DNA from: M3007 sp031425035
GTDB lineage: Bacteria > Bacteroidota > Bacteroidia > Chitinophagales > Saprospiraceae
DNA length: 64,000 bases
Assembly (NCBI GenBank): GCA_031425035.1
Contig: JANPIN010000083.1
Location: forward strand, 1-64,000
Direction: 5' to 3'
Shown here: piece after piece, positions 35,724 to 44,147 of the stretch
Layout of the letters: each line of letters opens with the position of its first letter
Numbering within the stretch: position 1 is the stretch's first letter
The notes under the pieces: model-generated
Told to the model about the DNA's origin: nothing
Databases searched by the model: none
The model's input: the letters and a program-made list of their open reading frames with translations, nothing else
Made by a program: the position numbers and the translations under genes

Positions 35724-38700
35724 TTAATTGACAACCGTCACATCACCGGAAAACACTTCGGTCGAACCATCGAAATACTGCACCTCCGTAACGTAAATAT
35801 ATACGCCCGGTTGTACGGCTTTACCACGAAAATTTCCGGACCAGCCAAATTCAGGTTCATTGGCAGGCAGATCGAGCCCCTCAAAAACGGTTTCGCCCCA
35901 GCGATCATATACCCGCAGGAAACGCACGTTGGTGACTTCCGGACCGGCAAATACGGTCAGTACATTGTTGTAGGTATCTGAACGCAGGTTGATAATGTTG
36001 GGCACATAGACGCGTTCGGCCTTGTTTACCACTAGTAAAATATCGTCGCTGGCGGTACAGCCGAATGAATCCCGGACCTGCACCCGGTAGGTCTGGCTCT
36101 GCGTTGGTTTGGCCCAGGTAGCCTGGTCATTTGGCTGCTGCAAAAAGGTCGTAGGCGTCCAAATATAACTGGCTATTTTAAACGAATTCGTTTCGGCCTC
36201 CAGTAAGGTACTATCCCCAAAATTCAGGTTCACATCCGGACCCAGATCAACCAGCAGCGGTGGCGGGGCCATAATATTGAAGAGCTCTTCCGTAACACAG
36301 CCGTTCGCATCCGCTACGGACAGGTTGTAAGCGCCCGCCGGCAGTGGTTTGATCAGCAGCGGCAGGCTGTCCACCGGCTGACTGGTCTGGCCATTTATCT
36401 GGAAGGTGTAAGGACCGGTGCTGCCGGCAATGGAATCCAGGACCAGAGCGCCATTTACATCGCCAAAACAAGGGGGCGCCTGTAGCGAATAAGCTATATT
36501 AATGGCTGGTGGCGAGGTGAGAAGAAAGGAATCCTGAAACAAACAGCCGGCTTTATCCGTCAGGAGAACAGCATAGGTACCGGCAGATAAATTTTGCAGC
36601 ACGAATCCGGTCTCGCCCGTACTCCAGCTGGCTGTAAAGGGCGAAATTCCACCACTCGGGGTAATGGTGATCGCAGCATTACTTTCGTTCGGGCAACTGA
36701 CGTTAAAACCCTGATAATCGGAGAGCACGGCAGTGGCCGTCAAATTACTAACAGACACTGTAGCCCCTTGGCCAATACTGACCGGGCAGGCATTCCCCGT
36801 AGCTACCAAATTCGTGATGGCATAGGTCGTAGTCACAGTCGGTTGCACACTGACCATGGCGCCATTCTGCAAACCATTCAGTTGGATCGGTGTCACGCCC
36901 CCGCCGATGGTCAGGTTATAGGGTGCGCCACCGCTGAGTTGCAGCGTCAGCATAGCCGAATCGCCGACACAAATACTTTGATCCTGGAGTAAAGCGGCCG
37001 TAGGAGCCGTATTGACCTGCACCGTAGCCATGCCGCTGACGGTACCGGCACAAAGTCCATCCTGAATGCTGATCAAAGTGAAGATCTGCGGGGACTGAAT
37101 ATTTCCGGAGGAGATAAAAAAGTTATTCAGGGGCGTTGTCACAGCCTGCTGATTCCCATTCAGGGCATATACGATCTGAAACGGCGGCGCACCGATGGAC
37201 TGGATCTGGAAAGCCACGCTACCGCCCTGACAAATGGTGGTATCTCCGGCCAGGCTCGCACTTGGCGGCGTATGCACGTTGACCGTTGCGCTGCCACTCA
37301 CCGTGCCCGCACAGCCACCCGTACCCGTCACGGAAACGATTGTATACATCGTTGTATCGGCGGGCTGGACATTCAACGTGAAACTGGAGCCGGTGGACAC
37401 GCCCGTTTGGGAGTTGCCATTGGCCGTATAAGTAAAGTTAAAGGGGCCGCTACCCGTAAACTGCAGATTAAGCGCCGCCGATCCTCCAGGGCAAATGTCG
37501 GCGACCCCGGAAATGCTCCCGGTAGGCGGAACGCGCCAGACCACGGTCGGTCCGGTGGCAAATGACAAACACGGATCATTCAGGTCCACATTGCCCCCCA
37601 GCACATTGCCGGCCAAAGCGACGATGTAGTACGTGGTTCCGGGCGTCATTGTACTGGAATTATAAGGGAACAAGGGAGTAGCACTGATGGCCAGCACCGA
37701 CCAGGTCGGCGGGTTGGGCATAGTTGCCAGATAGTACAACAAAGTATCATTCCCATCCAGGGTAAAACCGGTAGCCGCCGGCGTGGAAGCTGCAGTGCCA
37801 ATGCAGAGGACGAGGGGTGTTTGTCCAAGATTACCGGCACTGGTCGTACAGGCGCAAACTGGTACGCCGCTGACACTATCTTGCCCACAGTTGTACTGAC
37901 TATCGATGGCCTGGAAATTATAAGGCTGCGCAACAGGAATGCTATTACTGATAAAATGACCGTTTACGGCGTTGAAATTGCCCGGTACGGTGCCGGTAAT
38001 AGTGGCAGAGCCGCCATTCAGCACGTCGAACTCCACGGTATACGTCTGGTTATCCGCCGAACAGGTCACCACCGGGTTCATAATATCCGGCGCCTGGTGC
38101 ACGGTCACGATGGCCTGTCCGCTGACCGTACCGGGACAGTTGGCATCCTGCACACCGGTCAGAATAAAGGTGGTTGTTTGCTGTAGATTGGCTATAATGT
38201 TGTACGTATTCTGCACAGCCGTTGCATTCACCGTCTGGCCGTTATTGGTGTAGGAAAACGTGTAAGGCCCCTGCCCGGTAAAGGTTATTTTAATGGGTAG
38301 CGGCACCCCTTTACAAACATCGTAAGTGCCGCTGATGGTCCCGGTGGGCTCTGCATTCCATAACACCGGCGTACCGACGGCGACGGACAAACAAAGATCG
38401 GTAAACACCACGCCACCCGCGCCGTTGCTGTTGCCTACGACGGTTGAAATGTAGTATATAGTGCCGAAACTCGTCGTGCCCGGTATAAAATTGAAACTTG
38501 GCGTCGTGCTGGTGGCCAGTACCGTACCCAGCGAATCTACGGCGCTGGTATGCAGTACATATATCAACGCATCATTGTTATCCAGTGTCTGGTTACCGTT
38601 GCCGGGCGCCACCGCGGGACTGCTTTTGCAAAATTTCAGCAGACTGGTACCGGCCATAGTTCCCGCATCTGATACACAGGCGCAGGTGGGCGTGCCGGCG

Positions 38701-41700
38701 AACATTGCCTGACCGCATTGGAAACTATCCTGTAGCGTGACACTGTAGGCCTGACCAAAAGGGTAAGCGGCACTCGTAAAAGTGCTGCCGTTGAAGGTTC
38801 CCGTTACGCCGGTCACCGTATACGGCGCCTGGCCGGCGAGTACGTCGAATGTTAAACTATACGTCAACGTATTATTGTCGCAGGAAACTGTGGGCGTTCC
38901 CAGTTGTGGCGTGGTTTGCACACTGATGTTCGCCTGGCCGCTGACGGCGCCATTCTGGCAAAACTGATCCGTGACGCTGACTAATTCTACGGACGTATTT
39001 TGTCCCGGACTCAGGGAAAGGTTATAGTTCGTTGCATTGATGGGCCCGACCACGGGTTGATTCACCCCGGCAATTGAATAAACGAATGAAAAAGGGGCCG
39101 TTCCGCTGAAAGTAATAGGCAGCGTAGCGGAACCACCCGTACAAATACTGGTGTCTGTGGCGGCGAGTACGGCGCCGGGCGATGGATGAAAAACGACCGG
39201 CGTGCCCTGGGCAACGGAAAAGCAGGGATCGGCCTGATCAACCTGGCCGCTGGCGGCATTTCCCACCACGGAAGATACATAGTAGGTGACATTGGTCTGC
39301 ATGCCCGGCAGGAAGGTAAACTGCGGCTGATTACTCCAGGCCAGCAGCGTACCCAGTGGCAAACCCGGACTGGTATGTAACAAATAAAGCAGCACATCAT
39401 CGGCATCCAGGAAAGATCCGGTAGCCGGTGCAACTTGCAGCGTATCCGTCTGGCAGACCGTTACCGGACTCAGGCTCATCGTACCGGCTTCACTCGTGCA
39501 ATTGCAGTTGGGCACGCCGCTGACGGTCGTGGCGCCGCAATTACTGTTGTCGTTAAAAGAAAAATTATAACTCTGCGCAATGGGTAAAGAGCTGCTGACG
39601 AAATGATTACCCGTGAAAGTACCCGCGCCGGAAACCAGGGTATAGGGCGGCGTTCCATTTAAAACATCAAATTCAATCTGGTAATTCGTACTGGTAGCAT
39701 CACATATAATACTGATGTTAGCGTACGACGGCAGGTAGTTGACCGTAATCGTGGCTGAACCCGAAGAAATACCCGTACAACCCGGCGATTCAGTCGTGGT
39801 CAGTACATAGGTGGTGGTGGCAGACGTTTGAACCGGCAAAAAATAGGGGTCGTCAAAAGTGGTGATGGGCGCCTGAATTACGCCATTCTGGGTATAATAG
39901 ATCGTAAAGGGGCCCGTACCCGTGAAATCGACCAGGACATTCGTATTCGCCGTGGTACAAAAGGTAGCGTCTCCCGATAAATTGGCGGTCGGCGGACTGA
40001 AAACGAAAACAACCGCCTGACCGCTGACCGTACCGGTACAAAAGCCGTTAGTCAAGCTGAGCAGTTTGTAAAAGCTGCCAATGGGCGGATTCACATTCAG
40101 CGTATAGCTATTTAAAGTAGTCGTTATGGGGGGCTGGGCGATGCCGTTAATAGTGTACACAAAAATATAGGGCCCGTTTCCTTGAAAGGCGAAAAAAACC
40201 TGGGTTCCGCTTCCATTTTGACAGACCTGCCCGCCACCACTCACTTCACCCGTCAGCTCAGGAAGCACGTTTACGACCACCGTATCTTTCTTTAAACTGC
40301 TGCAGCCACTACCCATCAGGCTGGTAAGAATGTAAGTCGTAGTCACTGCCGGCGACACGAACAGGGTATCTTTATTCACGGCAACCGTGTCCGGACTTTG
40401 TAAAATACCATTAGCCGAGTAGGTATAAATGAAGGGCGGCGTACCGGTGAAATTTAAGCGCAACTGGGCGGCACTACTACTGCATATGGTCGTATCTGCC
40501 GAAAAAGTACCCGTTGGCGCAGCAAACACCTGAATCACGTACTGCCCGCTCACCAAACCGCTGCACGATGCATTACTGACACTGACCAGGCGGATCGTAT
40601 CCTGTCCGGCCGGGGGTTGCAATGCTAAGAAATAAGTGTCGAACGGGGCAGTGACCGGTGCCTGGGCCACATTATTGATCGAATATATGAAGGTGTAAGG
40701 ACCGCCACCGGTTAGATTTACCTGCAGCGTATCTTTTCCACCGGCACAGAATGCATTGGAACCACTTACCAGTGTAGCAGTTGGACCCGGATTTAAACTG
40801 ACCACGGCCTGCCCGGAAAACGTGCCTGTACAGCCGTTCGACGTCAACCCGGTCAGCACATACGTCGTTGGAACCTGCGGATTTACGTTGAAAACATAAG
40901 GGTTATTCGGCGTGGTAATCGGCGTTTGCGCAACATTATTAGCGGTATAATTGATCGTAAACGGTCCGCTACCCGTAAAATTAATGGTAAGGGGGGCCGG
41001 GGCACCCGGGCATACCATCTGCGTGCCGGAAAGGACGGCCGTCGGTGGACTGCCTACCACGGCCGTGTATGTGCCCGCAGTCGTGCCCGGGCAACCGTTG
41101 GCCGTTACGCTGGCCAGGGTGTACACATTGTTGCCATTACCGGACGGCGCGCTAAAAGTATAGATCGGGCCGGTGGCCACGATGGCCGGCTGGTTAACAC
41201 CGTTGAGTTGATACACCAGATTATAGCTGCCGGGGCCGTTAAAAGTAACCTGTAATTGTACGGCCTGGCCATTACAAATATTCACGCTTCCAGAAGTCAG
41301 GGTTGCCGTTGGTGCGGGGTTCACCGTGATACTGGCGCCCCCGTTTAAAGTCCCCGTACAGCCGTTGGCCGTTACCGCACTGAGTTCATAAACGGTGCTG
41401 ACGGTCGGACTGACGCTAAAAGAATACAGACTGGAGGAGGTGGTAATAGGGGTTTGCGCGACCCCGTTCGCCGTATAGTTAACCGTGTAAGGTCCGGTTC
41501 CTGTAAAATTCATGCTTAATTGCGTGCTTTGCCCCGCGCAAATGGTGGCATCACCGGAAAGCGCGGCGGATGGCGTTTGCTTGACCGTCAGGACATAATT
41601 TCCACTGACTGTACCCGTACAACCATTATTGCTTACGGACGCCAATGTATAGGTATAAATACCGGCATTGGGCATTAGGTTAAGGGTATAGGTCGGCCCG

Positions 41701-42443
41701 GAGACCGTAACTGGAGGCTGGTTGACCCCATTGATCCGGTACACCAGCGTAAAGGGTCCGGCACCGTTGAAATTGACATCCAGATCCAGGTTTTGTCCGG
41801 TACAAATAGTTTGGCTGCCGCCTGTAAGCGTCGCGACAGGAATGGGCGTTACGTTAACGGCCGCGCTTCCGGTACCGGCATTGGTGCAGGTATTGGATGT
41901 AATGCTGGTTAAACTGACCGTTGCGCTATTCGTCAGGGGCAGGTTGAGGGTGTATGGATTCAGGCTCGTGGTAATGGGCGCCTGATCAACCCCGTCGATG
42001 GCGTAAACAAACGTATAGGGAGCGTTTCCGCCGGAGAAATTAACGGAAAATACCGCGTTTTGTCCGCCACAAATATTTGCTGGTCCCGTCAAAGCCAGGG
42101 ATCCTGTTGGTAATGGATAGCCGGTAACTGTAAACATTTGTGCCGGCCCGGTACAGTTCTCCGTAGCTGTAACCGTAAAAGTTACGGAAACGGGAAAAGG
42201 AATGGTCGGTACTGGGAAAGATATATTGCCGGTACCGTTCAAGCCGCCGAAGATGGGTAAATTGGCCGTCCAGTTATAGGTAGCGGTCGGACTGCTGCCG
42301 GTAAAAATAACGTCCAGCTGGCCGCCGGAACAGACGATTATATTTCCCGGGTTATTGACGGTTGGACAAGGTTGTGCAAAAATGGGTTGCACCATTAAAA
42401 GCAAGGAAAACAAGAAGGAAATGCGAAATAAATGATGTGGCAT
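35724..42443 (-). CDS. Giant Ig/PKD-like repeat adhesin with T9SS type B domain
   Basis: A 2239-residue surface protein. After a signal peptide (about 1-23) come nine about 80-residue Ig-like repeats, each with (S)G-xxxIC-G, GxGPYTxxYxxNGVxQxPxxT and GCxGTxSGxAxVxV words. Three larger super-repeats of about 275 residues follow, each combining a CxxxxxxYxxEFDVLxGxxP unit, a CxC-(T/V)SxAGxM unit, a DxDDxLLYxLHTS/GTxxY(I/V)xxxVGN unit and an Ig-like unit. Further Ig-like repeats, two SprB-type repeats (ITITPSGGISPFTASWSTGE; LSAGTYAVLLTDKAGC), a PKD-like unit and the CHU_C/gliding-associated C-terminal domain (RVYVPNIINL ... VYDRWGETVFEG ... GKAVQPGVYIYVTEV) complete it. The start is set at ATG 42443 because the longer ORF lacks a signal peptide at its N-terminus. 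Probably a cell-surface adhesin or gliding-related protein. Confidence 0.9.
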   Translation of the reverse strand: MPHHLFRISFLFSLLLMVQPIFAQPCPTVNNPGNIIVCSGGQLDVIFTGSSPTATYNWTANLPIFGGLNGTGNISFPVPTIPFPVSVTFTVTATENCTGPAQMFTVTGYPLPTGSLALTGPANICGGQNAVFSVNFSGGNAPYTFVYAIDGVDQAPITTSLNPYTLNLPLTNSATVSLTSITSNTCTNAGTGSAAVNVTPIPVATLTGGSQTICTGQNLDLDVNFNGAGPFTLVYRINGVNQPPVTVSGPTYTLNLMPNAGIYTYTLASVSNNGCTGTVSGNYVLTVKQTPSAALSGDATICAGQSTQLSMNFTGTGPYTVNYTANGVAQTPITTSSSLYSFSVSPTVSTVYELSAVTANGCTGTLNGGASITVNPAPTATLTSGSVNICNGQAVQLQVTFNGPGSYNLVYQLNGVNQPAIVATGPIYTFSAPSGNGNNVYTLASVTANGCPGTTAGTYTAVVGSPPTAVLSGTQMVCPGAPAPLTINFTGSGPFTINYTANNVAQTPITTPNNPYVFNVNPQVPTTYVLTGLTSNGCTGTFSGQAVVSLNPGPTATLVSGSNAFCAGGKDTLQVNLTGGGPYTFIYSINNVAQAPVTAPFDTYFLALQPPAGQDTIRLVSVSNASCSGLVSGQYVIQVFAAPTGTFSADTTICSSSAAQLRLNFTGTPPFIYTYSANGILQSPDTVAVNKDTLFVSPAVTTTYILTSLMGSGCSSLKKDTVVVNVLPELTGEVSGGGQVCQNGSGTQVFFAFQGNGPYIFVYTINGIAQPPITTTLNSYTLNVNPPIGSFYKLLSLTNGFCTGTVSGQAVVFVFSPPTANLSGDATFCTTANTNVLVDFTGTGPFTIYYTQNGVIQAPITTFDDPYFLPVQTSATTTYVLTTTESPGCTGISSGSATITVNYLPSYANISIICDATSTNYQIEFDVLNGTPPYTLVSGAGTFTGNHFVSSSLPIAQSYNFSFNDNSNCGATTVSGVPNCNCTSEAGTMSLSPVTVCQTDTLQVAPATGSFLDADDVLLYLLHTSPGLPLGTLLAWSNQPQFTFLPGMQTNVTYYVSSVVGNAASGQVDQADPCFSVAQGTPVVFHPSPGAVLAATDTSICTGGSATLPITFSGTAPFSFVYSIAGVNQPVVGPINATNYNLSLSPGQNTSVELVSVTDQFCQNGAVSGQANISVQTTPQLGTPTVSCDNNTLTYSLTFDVLAGQAPYTVTGVTGTFNGSTFTSAAYPFGQAYSVTLQDSFQCGQAMFAGTPTCACVSDAGTMAGTSLLKFCKSSPAVAPGNGNQTLDNNDALIYVLHTSAVDSLGTVLATSTTPSFNFIPGTTSFGTIYYISTVVGNSNGAGGVVFTDLCLSVAVGTPVLWNAEPTGTISGTYDVCKGVPLPIKITFTGQGPYTFSYTNNGQTVNATAVQNTYNIIANLQQTTTFILTGVQDANCPGTVSGQAIVTVHQAPDIMNPVVTCSADNQTYTVEFDVLNGGSATITGTVPGNFNAVNGHFISNSIPVAQPYNFQAIDSQYNCGQDSVSGVPVCACTTSAGNLGQTPLVLCIGTAASTPAATGFTLDGNDTLLYYLATMPNPPTWSVLAISATPLFPYNSSTMTPGTTYYIVALAGNVLGGNVDLNDPCLSFATGPTVVWRVPPTGSISGVADICPGGSAALNLQFTGSGPFNFTYTANGNSQTGVSTGSSFTLNVQPADTTMYTIVSVTGTGGCAGTVSGSATVNVHTPPSASLAGDTTICQGGSVAFQIQSIGAPPFQIVYALNGNQQAVTTPLNNFFISSGNIQSPQIFTLISIQDGLCAGTVSGMATVQVNTAPTAALLQDQSICVGDSAMLTLQLSGGAPYNLTIGGGVTPIQLNGLQNGAMVSVQPTVTTTYAITNLVATGNACPVSIGQGATVSVSNLTATAVLSDYQGFNVSCPNESNAAITITPSGGISPFTASWSTGETGFVLQNLSAGTYAVLLTDKAGCLFQDSFLLTSPPAINIAYSLQAPPCFGDVNGALVLDSIAGSTGPYTFQINGQTSQPVDSLPLLIKPLPAGAYNLSVADANGCVTEELFNIMAPPPLLVDLGPDVNLNFGDSTLLEAETNSFKIASYIWTPTTFLQQPNDQATWAKPTQSQTYRVQVRDSFGCTASDDILLVVNKAERVYVPNIINLRSDTYNNVLTVFAGPEVTNVRFLRVYDRWGETVFEGLDLPANEPEFGWSGNFRGKAVQPGVYIYVTEVQYFDGSTEVFSGDVTVVN

Positions 42444-42616
42444 GGCGGGAAAATGAACACCGAAAGTTTGAAAAAAGCACTGGGAGTAAAAGGGACAGAT
42501 ATCTGATAACGGCGCGAATGTAATGAATAAGCCTTGAAAGACAGCCGGCAGCCATGGAAAGGCGGATTCCATTAATTAACGTTCTGCGCTTTCCAAAACG
42601 CGCGGCAGACTTTAGC

Positions 42617-42624
42617 TACTTTTG
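42617..42624 (+). promoter_or_regulatory. Candidate -7 box (TACTTTTG) for yggS
   Basis: A perfect TAnnTTTG 17 bases before the yggS ATG; the leader would be very short. The divergent giant gene has a near match (TACATTCG) on the other strand. Confidence 0.4.
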
Positions 42625-42640
42625 CCGGATTTAACCCAAA

Positions 42641-43297
42641 ATGTATATGTTTTCCGAACTCGTTGCCGAACTCTCCAAACGATGTGTGACACTCGTGGCC
42701 GTAAGCAAAACGCATCCGGCTGAAAAAATTCTGGATGTATACCAGCAAGGACAGCGCCACTTTGGCGAGAACCGCCCGCAAGAGATGCTGGAAAAGCACA
42801 CTACGCTGCCCGGAGACATTCACTGGCATTTTATCGGCCACCTGCAAACCAATAAGGTGCGCCAGATCGCGCCCATCGTGCATCTCATTCATTCTATCGA
42901 CAGTCTCAAACTTTTACAGGTTGTGAATAAGGAAGCAGCCCGTGCCAATCGGGTACTGGACTGCCTTTTGCAGTTTCATATTGCTAAGGAGGAAACAAAG
43001 TTTGGCTTTTCCGCAGCAGATGCACGTATTATGCTGGCCGGCAAAGATTTTCAAGACTTACAACATGTGCGGATCTGCGGGGTCATGGGCATGGCCACGT
43101 ATACGGAGGATACCGAACTTGTACGCAGCGAATTTCGGGACTTACGGCAAATATTTGAGTCCCTGCAACGTGATTTTTTCGCTGCATCGCCTTATTTCCG
43201 GGAATGTTCCATGGGCATGTCTGGCGACTGGCGCATAGCAGTAGAAGAAGGAAGCACCATGGTGCGGATCGGCAGCCTGCTTTTTGGAGCGCGATAA
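42641..43297 (+). CDS. yggS: YggS/PLPBP-family pyridoxal phosphate homeostasis protein
   Basis: A 218-residue cytosolic PLP-binding protein with the alanine-racemase-like fold but no known catalytic activity; the family buffers PLP and affects amino-acid pools. The PLP lysine is K23 in LVAVSKTHP. HFGENRPQEMLEK, WHFIGHLQTNKVRQI, HSIDSLKLL, ETKFGF, GVMGMAT and CSMGMSGDWRIAVEEGSTMVRIGSLLFG complete the family pattern. An ATG two codons later is an alternative start. It lies upstream of PLP-dependent metY, but not in an obvious operon with it. Confidence 0.94.
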   Translation: MYMFSELVAELSKRCVTLVAVSKTHPAEKILDVYQQGQRHFGENRPQEMLEKHTTLPGDIHWHFIGHLQTNKVRQIAPIVHLIHSIDSLKLLQVVNKEAARANRVLDCLLQFHIAKEETKFGFSAADARIMLAGKDFQDLQHVRICGVMGMATYTEDTELVRSEFRDLRQIFESLQRDFFAASPYFRECSMGMSGDWRIAVEEGSTMVRIGSLLFGAR

Positions 43298-43380
43298 ACC
43301 ACAGGACCGTCTTTTTTGTGATTTTTCAAATCACTCTATTATTTGGCAAAGCCTTTTTTCCCAACCGAATAATTCTTTAA

Positions 43381-43401
43381 AAAACCGGCCCATCCGGTTT
43401 T
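43381..43401 (+). terminator. Possible weak terminator after yggS
   Basis: AAAACCGG pairs with CCGGTTTT across a 5-base loop. The trailing T-run is part of the stem only, so activity is uncertain. Confidence 0.35.
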
Positions 43402-43467
43402 ATCCTTGTTTTTCAAAATCAAACACATTAGTTGTTTTCCGATTTCCCATTTTGGTAGAATTAAGTA

Positions 43468-43475
43468 TAACTTTG
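43468..43475 (+). promoter_or_regulatory. Candidate -7 box (TAACTTTG) for the rhodanese-like gene
   Basis: A perfect TAnnTTTG 47 bases before the ATG at 43523; a TTTG lies only 13 bases upstream, shorter than the usual spacing. Confidence 0.5.
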
Positions 43476-43522
43476 CAGCCTTATTAAGCAACGATAATTT
43501 TGCAAATCAACTACTACACATC

Positions 43523-43852
43523 ATGAAGACTTTGGAATATCTCTCTCCCCGCGAAGCTTATGCGGCCTATATGCTGGGCAGTGTATTGGTAGATGTGCGC
43601 GATTCGAACGATGCTGCCGACAAGGCCGCCGATCTTAAGCAATTGGTGGTACTGCCTTTCAGTGAACTGGAAAAACGGGCGCATGAACTGCCCACGAATC
43701 GTCAGGTCGTGTTTGTTTCCCGCATTGGCATTAAAAGCCAGCAGGCAGCCGAATACCTCATCACCCACGGGTTTGATAAAGTAGCCACCGTACAGGGGGG
43801 GTTGACGGCCTGGGAAGCCGATGGTTTTCCCGTTCGCAAAACCAGTAATTAA
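43523..43852 (+). CDS. Rhodanese-fold protein lacking the catalytic cysteine
   Basis: A 109-residue single-domain rhodanese homologue. LSPREAYAAYMLGSVLVDVRD is the usual entry strand with the VDVR motif, and ATVQGGLTAWEADGFPV the usual exit. The active-site loop, normally VVYCRSGxRS, reads VVFVSRIGIKS, so Ser replaces the sulfur-carrying Cys. It therefore should not transfer sulfane sulfur and may act as a binding or regulatory protein. The start is set at ATG 43523, where the domain begins. It lies 68 bases upstream of the Met/Cys leader, close to sulfur-amino-acid genes. Confidence 0.85.
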   Translation: MKTLEYLSPREAYAAYMLGSVLVDVRDSNDAADKAADLKQLVVLPFSELEKRAHELPTNRQVVFVSRIGIKSQQAAEYLITHGFDKVATVQGGLTAWEADGFPVRKTSN

Positions 43853-43920
43853 ACATTTAATATTCTTTTAACAACAGGTTATTTGGCAGTCTGCGCCGAC
43901 TTTCCGGTTCTTTGCCCCTG

Positions 43921-44049
43921 ATGAAAATGAATTACGCAAATAGAAACTCTTGCCCGGCCAATCATTCTATGATGATGATGTGCATGTGCTGTTGTTCCGT
44001 CCCGCTCGCCGGTGCGCCACAAAGGGTTTCACGTAATCATACTGATTGA
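43921..44049 (+). CDS. Met/Cys-rich leader peptide of metY (attenuation control)
   Basis: A 42-codon ORF, ATG 43921 to TGA 44047-44049. It has 7 Met and 5 Cys, concentrated in MMMMCMCCC (residues 17-25, bases 43969-43995). Met and Cys are normally rare, so the run fits ribosome stalling when Met- or Cys-charged tRNA is short. A strong intrinsic terminator lies 24 bases after its stop, and metY, an enzyme that fixes sulfur into homocysteine, begins 98 bases after the stop. The peptide itself has no other recognisable feature (no signal peptide or TM helix). It is too short for normal gene calling but is the likely sensor of the metY leader. The amino-acid run is direct observation; the regulatory role is inferred from the layout known for his, trp and other attenuators. 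Confidence 0.85.
   Translation: MKMNYANRNSCPANHSMMMMCMCCCSVPLAGAPQRVSRNHTD
44016..44029 (+). promoter_or_regulatory. Possible antiterminator segment in the metY leader
   Basis: GCC-AC-AAAGG-G-TTT can pair with the 5' arm of the terminator (AAAGACCTTTCAGGC region) as 3 + 5 + 3 base pairs with small bulges. A ribosome stalled at 43969-43995 would leave it free to pair; one reaching the stop at 44049 would cover it and let the terminator form. Found by eye only. Confidence 0.5.
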
Positions 44050-44072
44050 TCTTATATCAACTCTGTTTTACG

Positions 44073-44115
44073 AAAAAGACCTTTCAGGCCCCGCGCCTGA
44101 AAGGTCTTTTTTTTT
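44073..44115 (+). terminator. Attenuator: strong intrinsic terminator before metY
   Basis: The 17-base arm 44073-44089 (AAAAAGACCTTTCAGGC) pairs perfectly with 44095-44111 around a 5-base loop, followed by T residues to 44115. It lies between the leader ORF stop and the metY ATG (44148), so it would stop most transcripts before metY unless disrupted. Confidence 0.9.
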
Positions 44116-44147
44116 CCACCCATCTCTTCTCTCCAACCACTTACACC

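Noticed and set aside
43853..44147. SAM riboswitch upstream of metY
   Set aside because: I could not find the S-box multi-helix core; the only strong fold is the terminator, and the Met/Cys leader ORF explains the region better.
44046..44147. N-terminal extension of metY
   Set aside because: It would run through the leader stop and the terminator hairpin, and residues before MADQPLHF show no homology.
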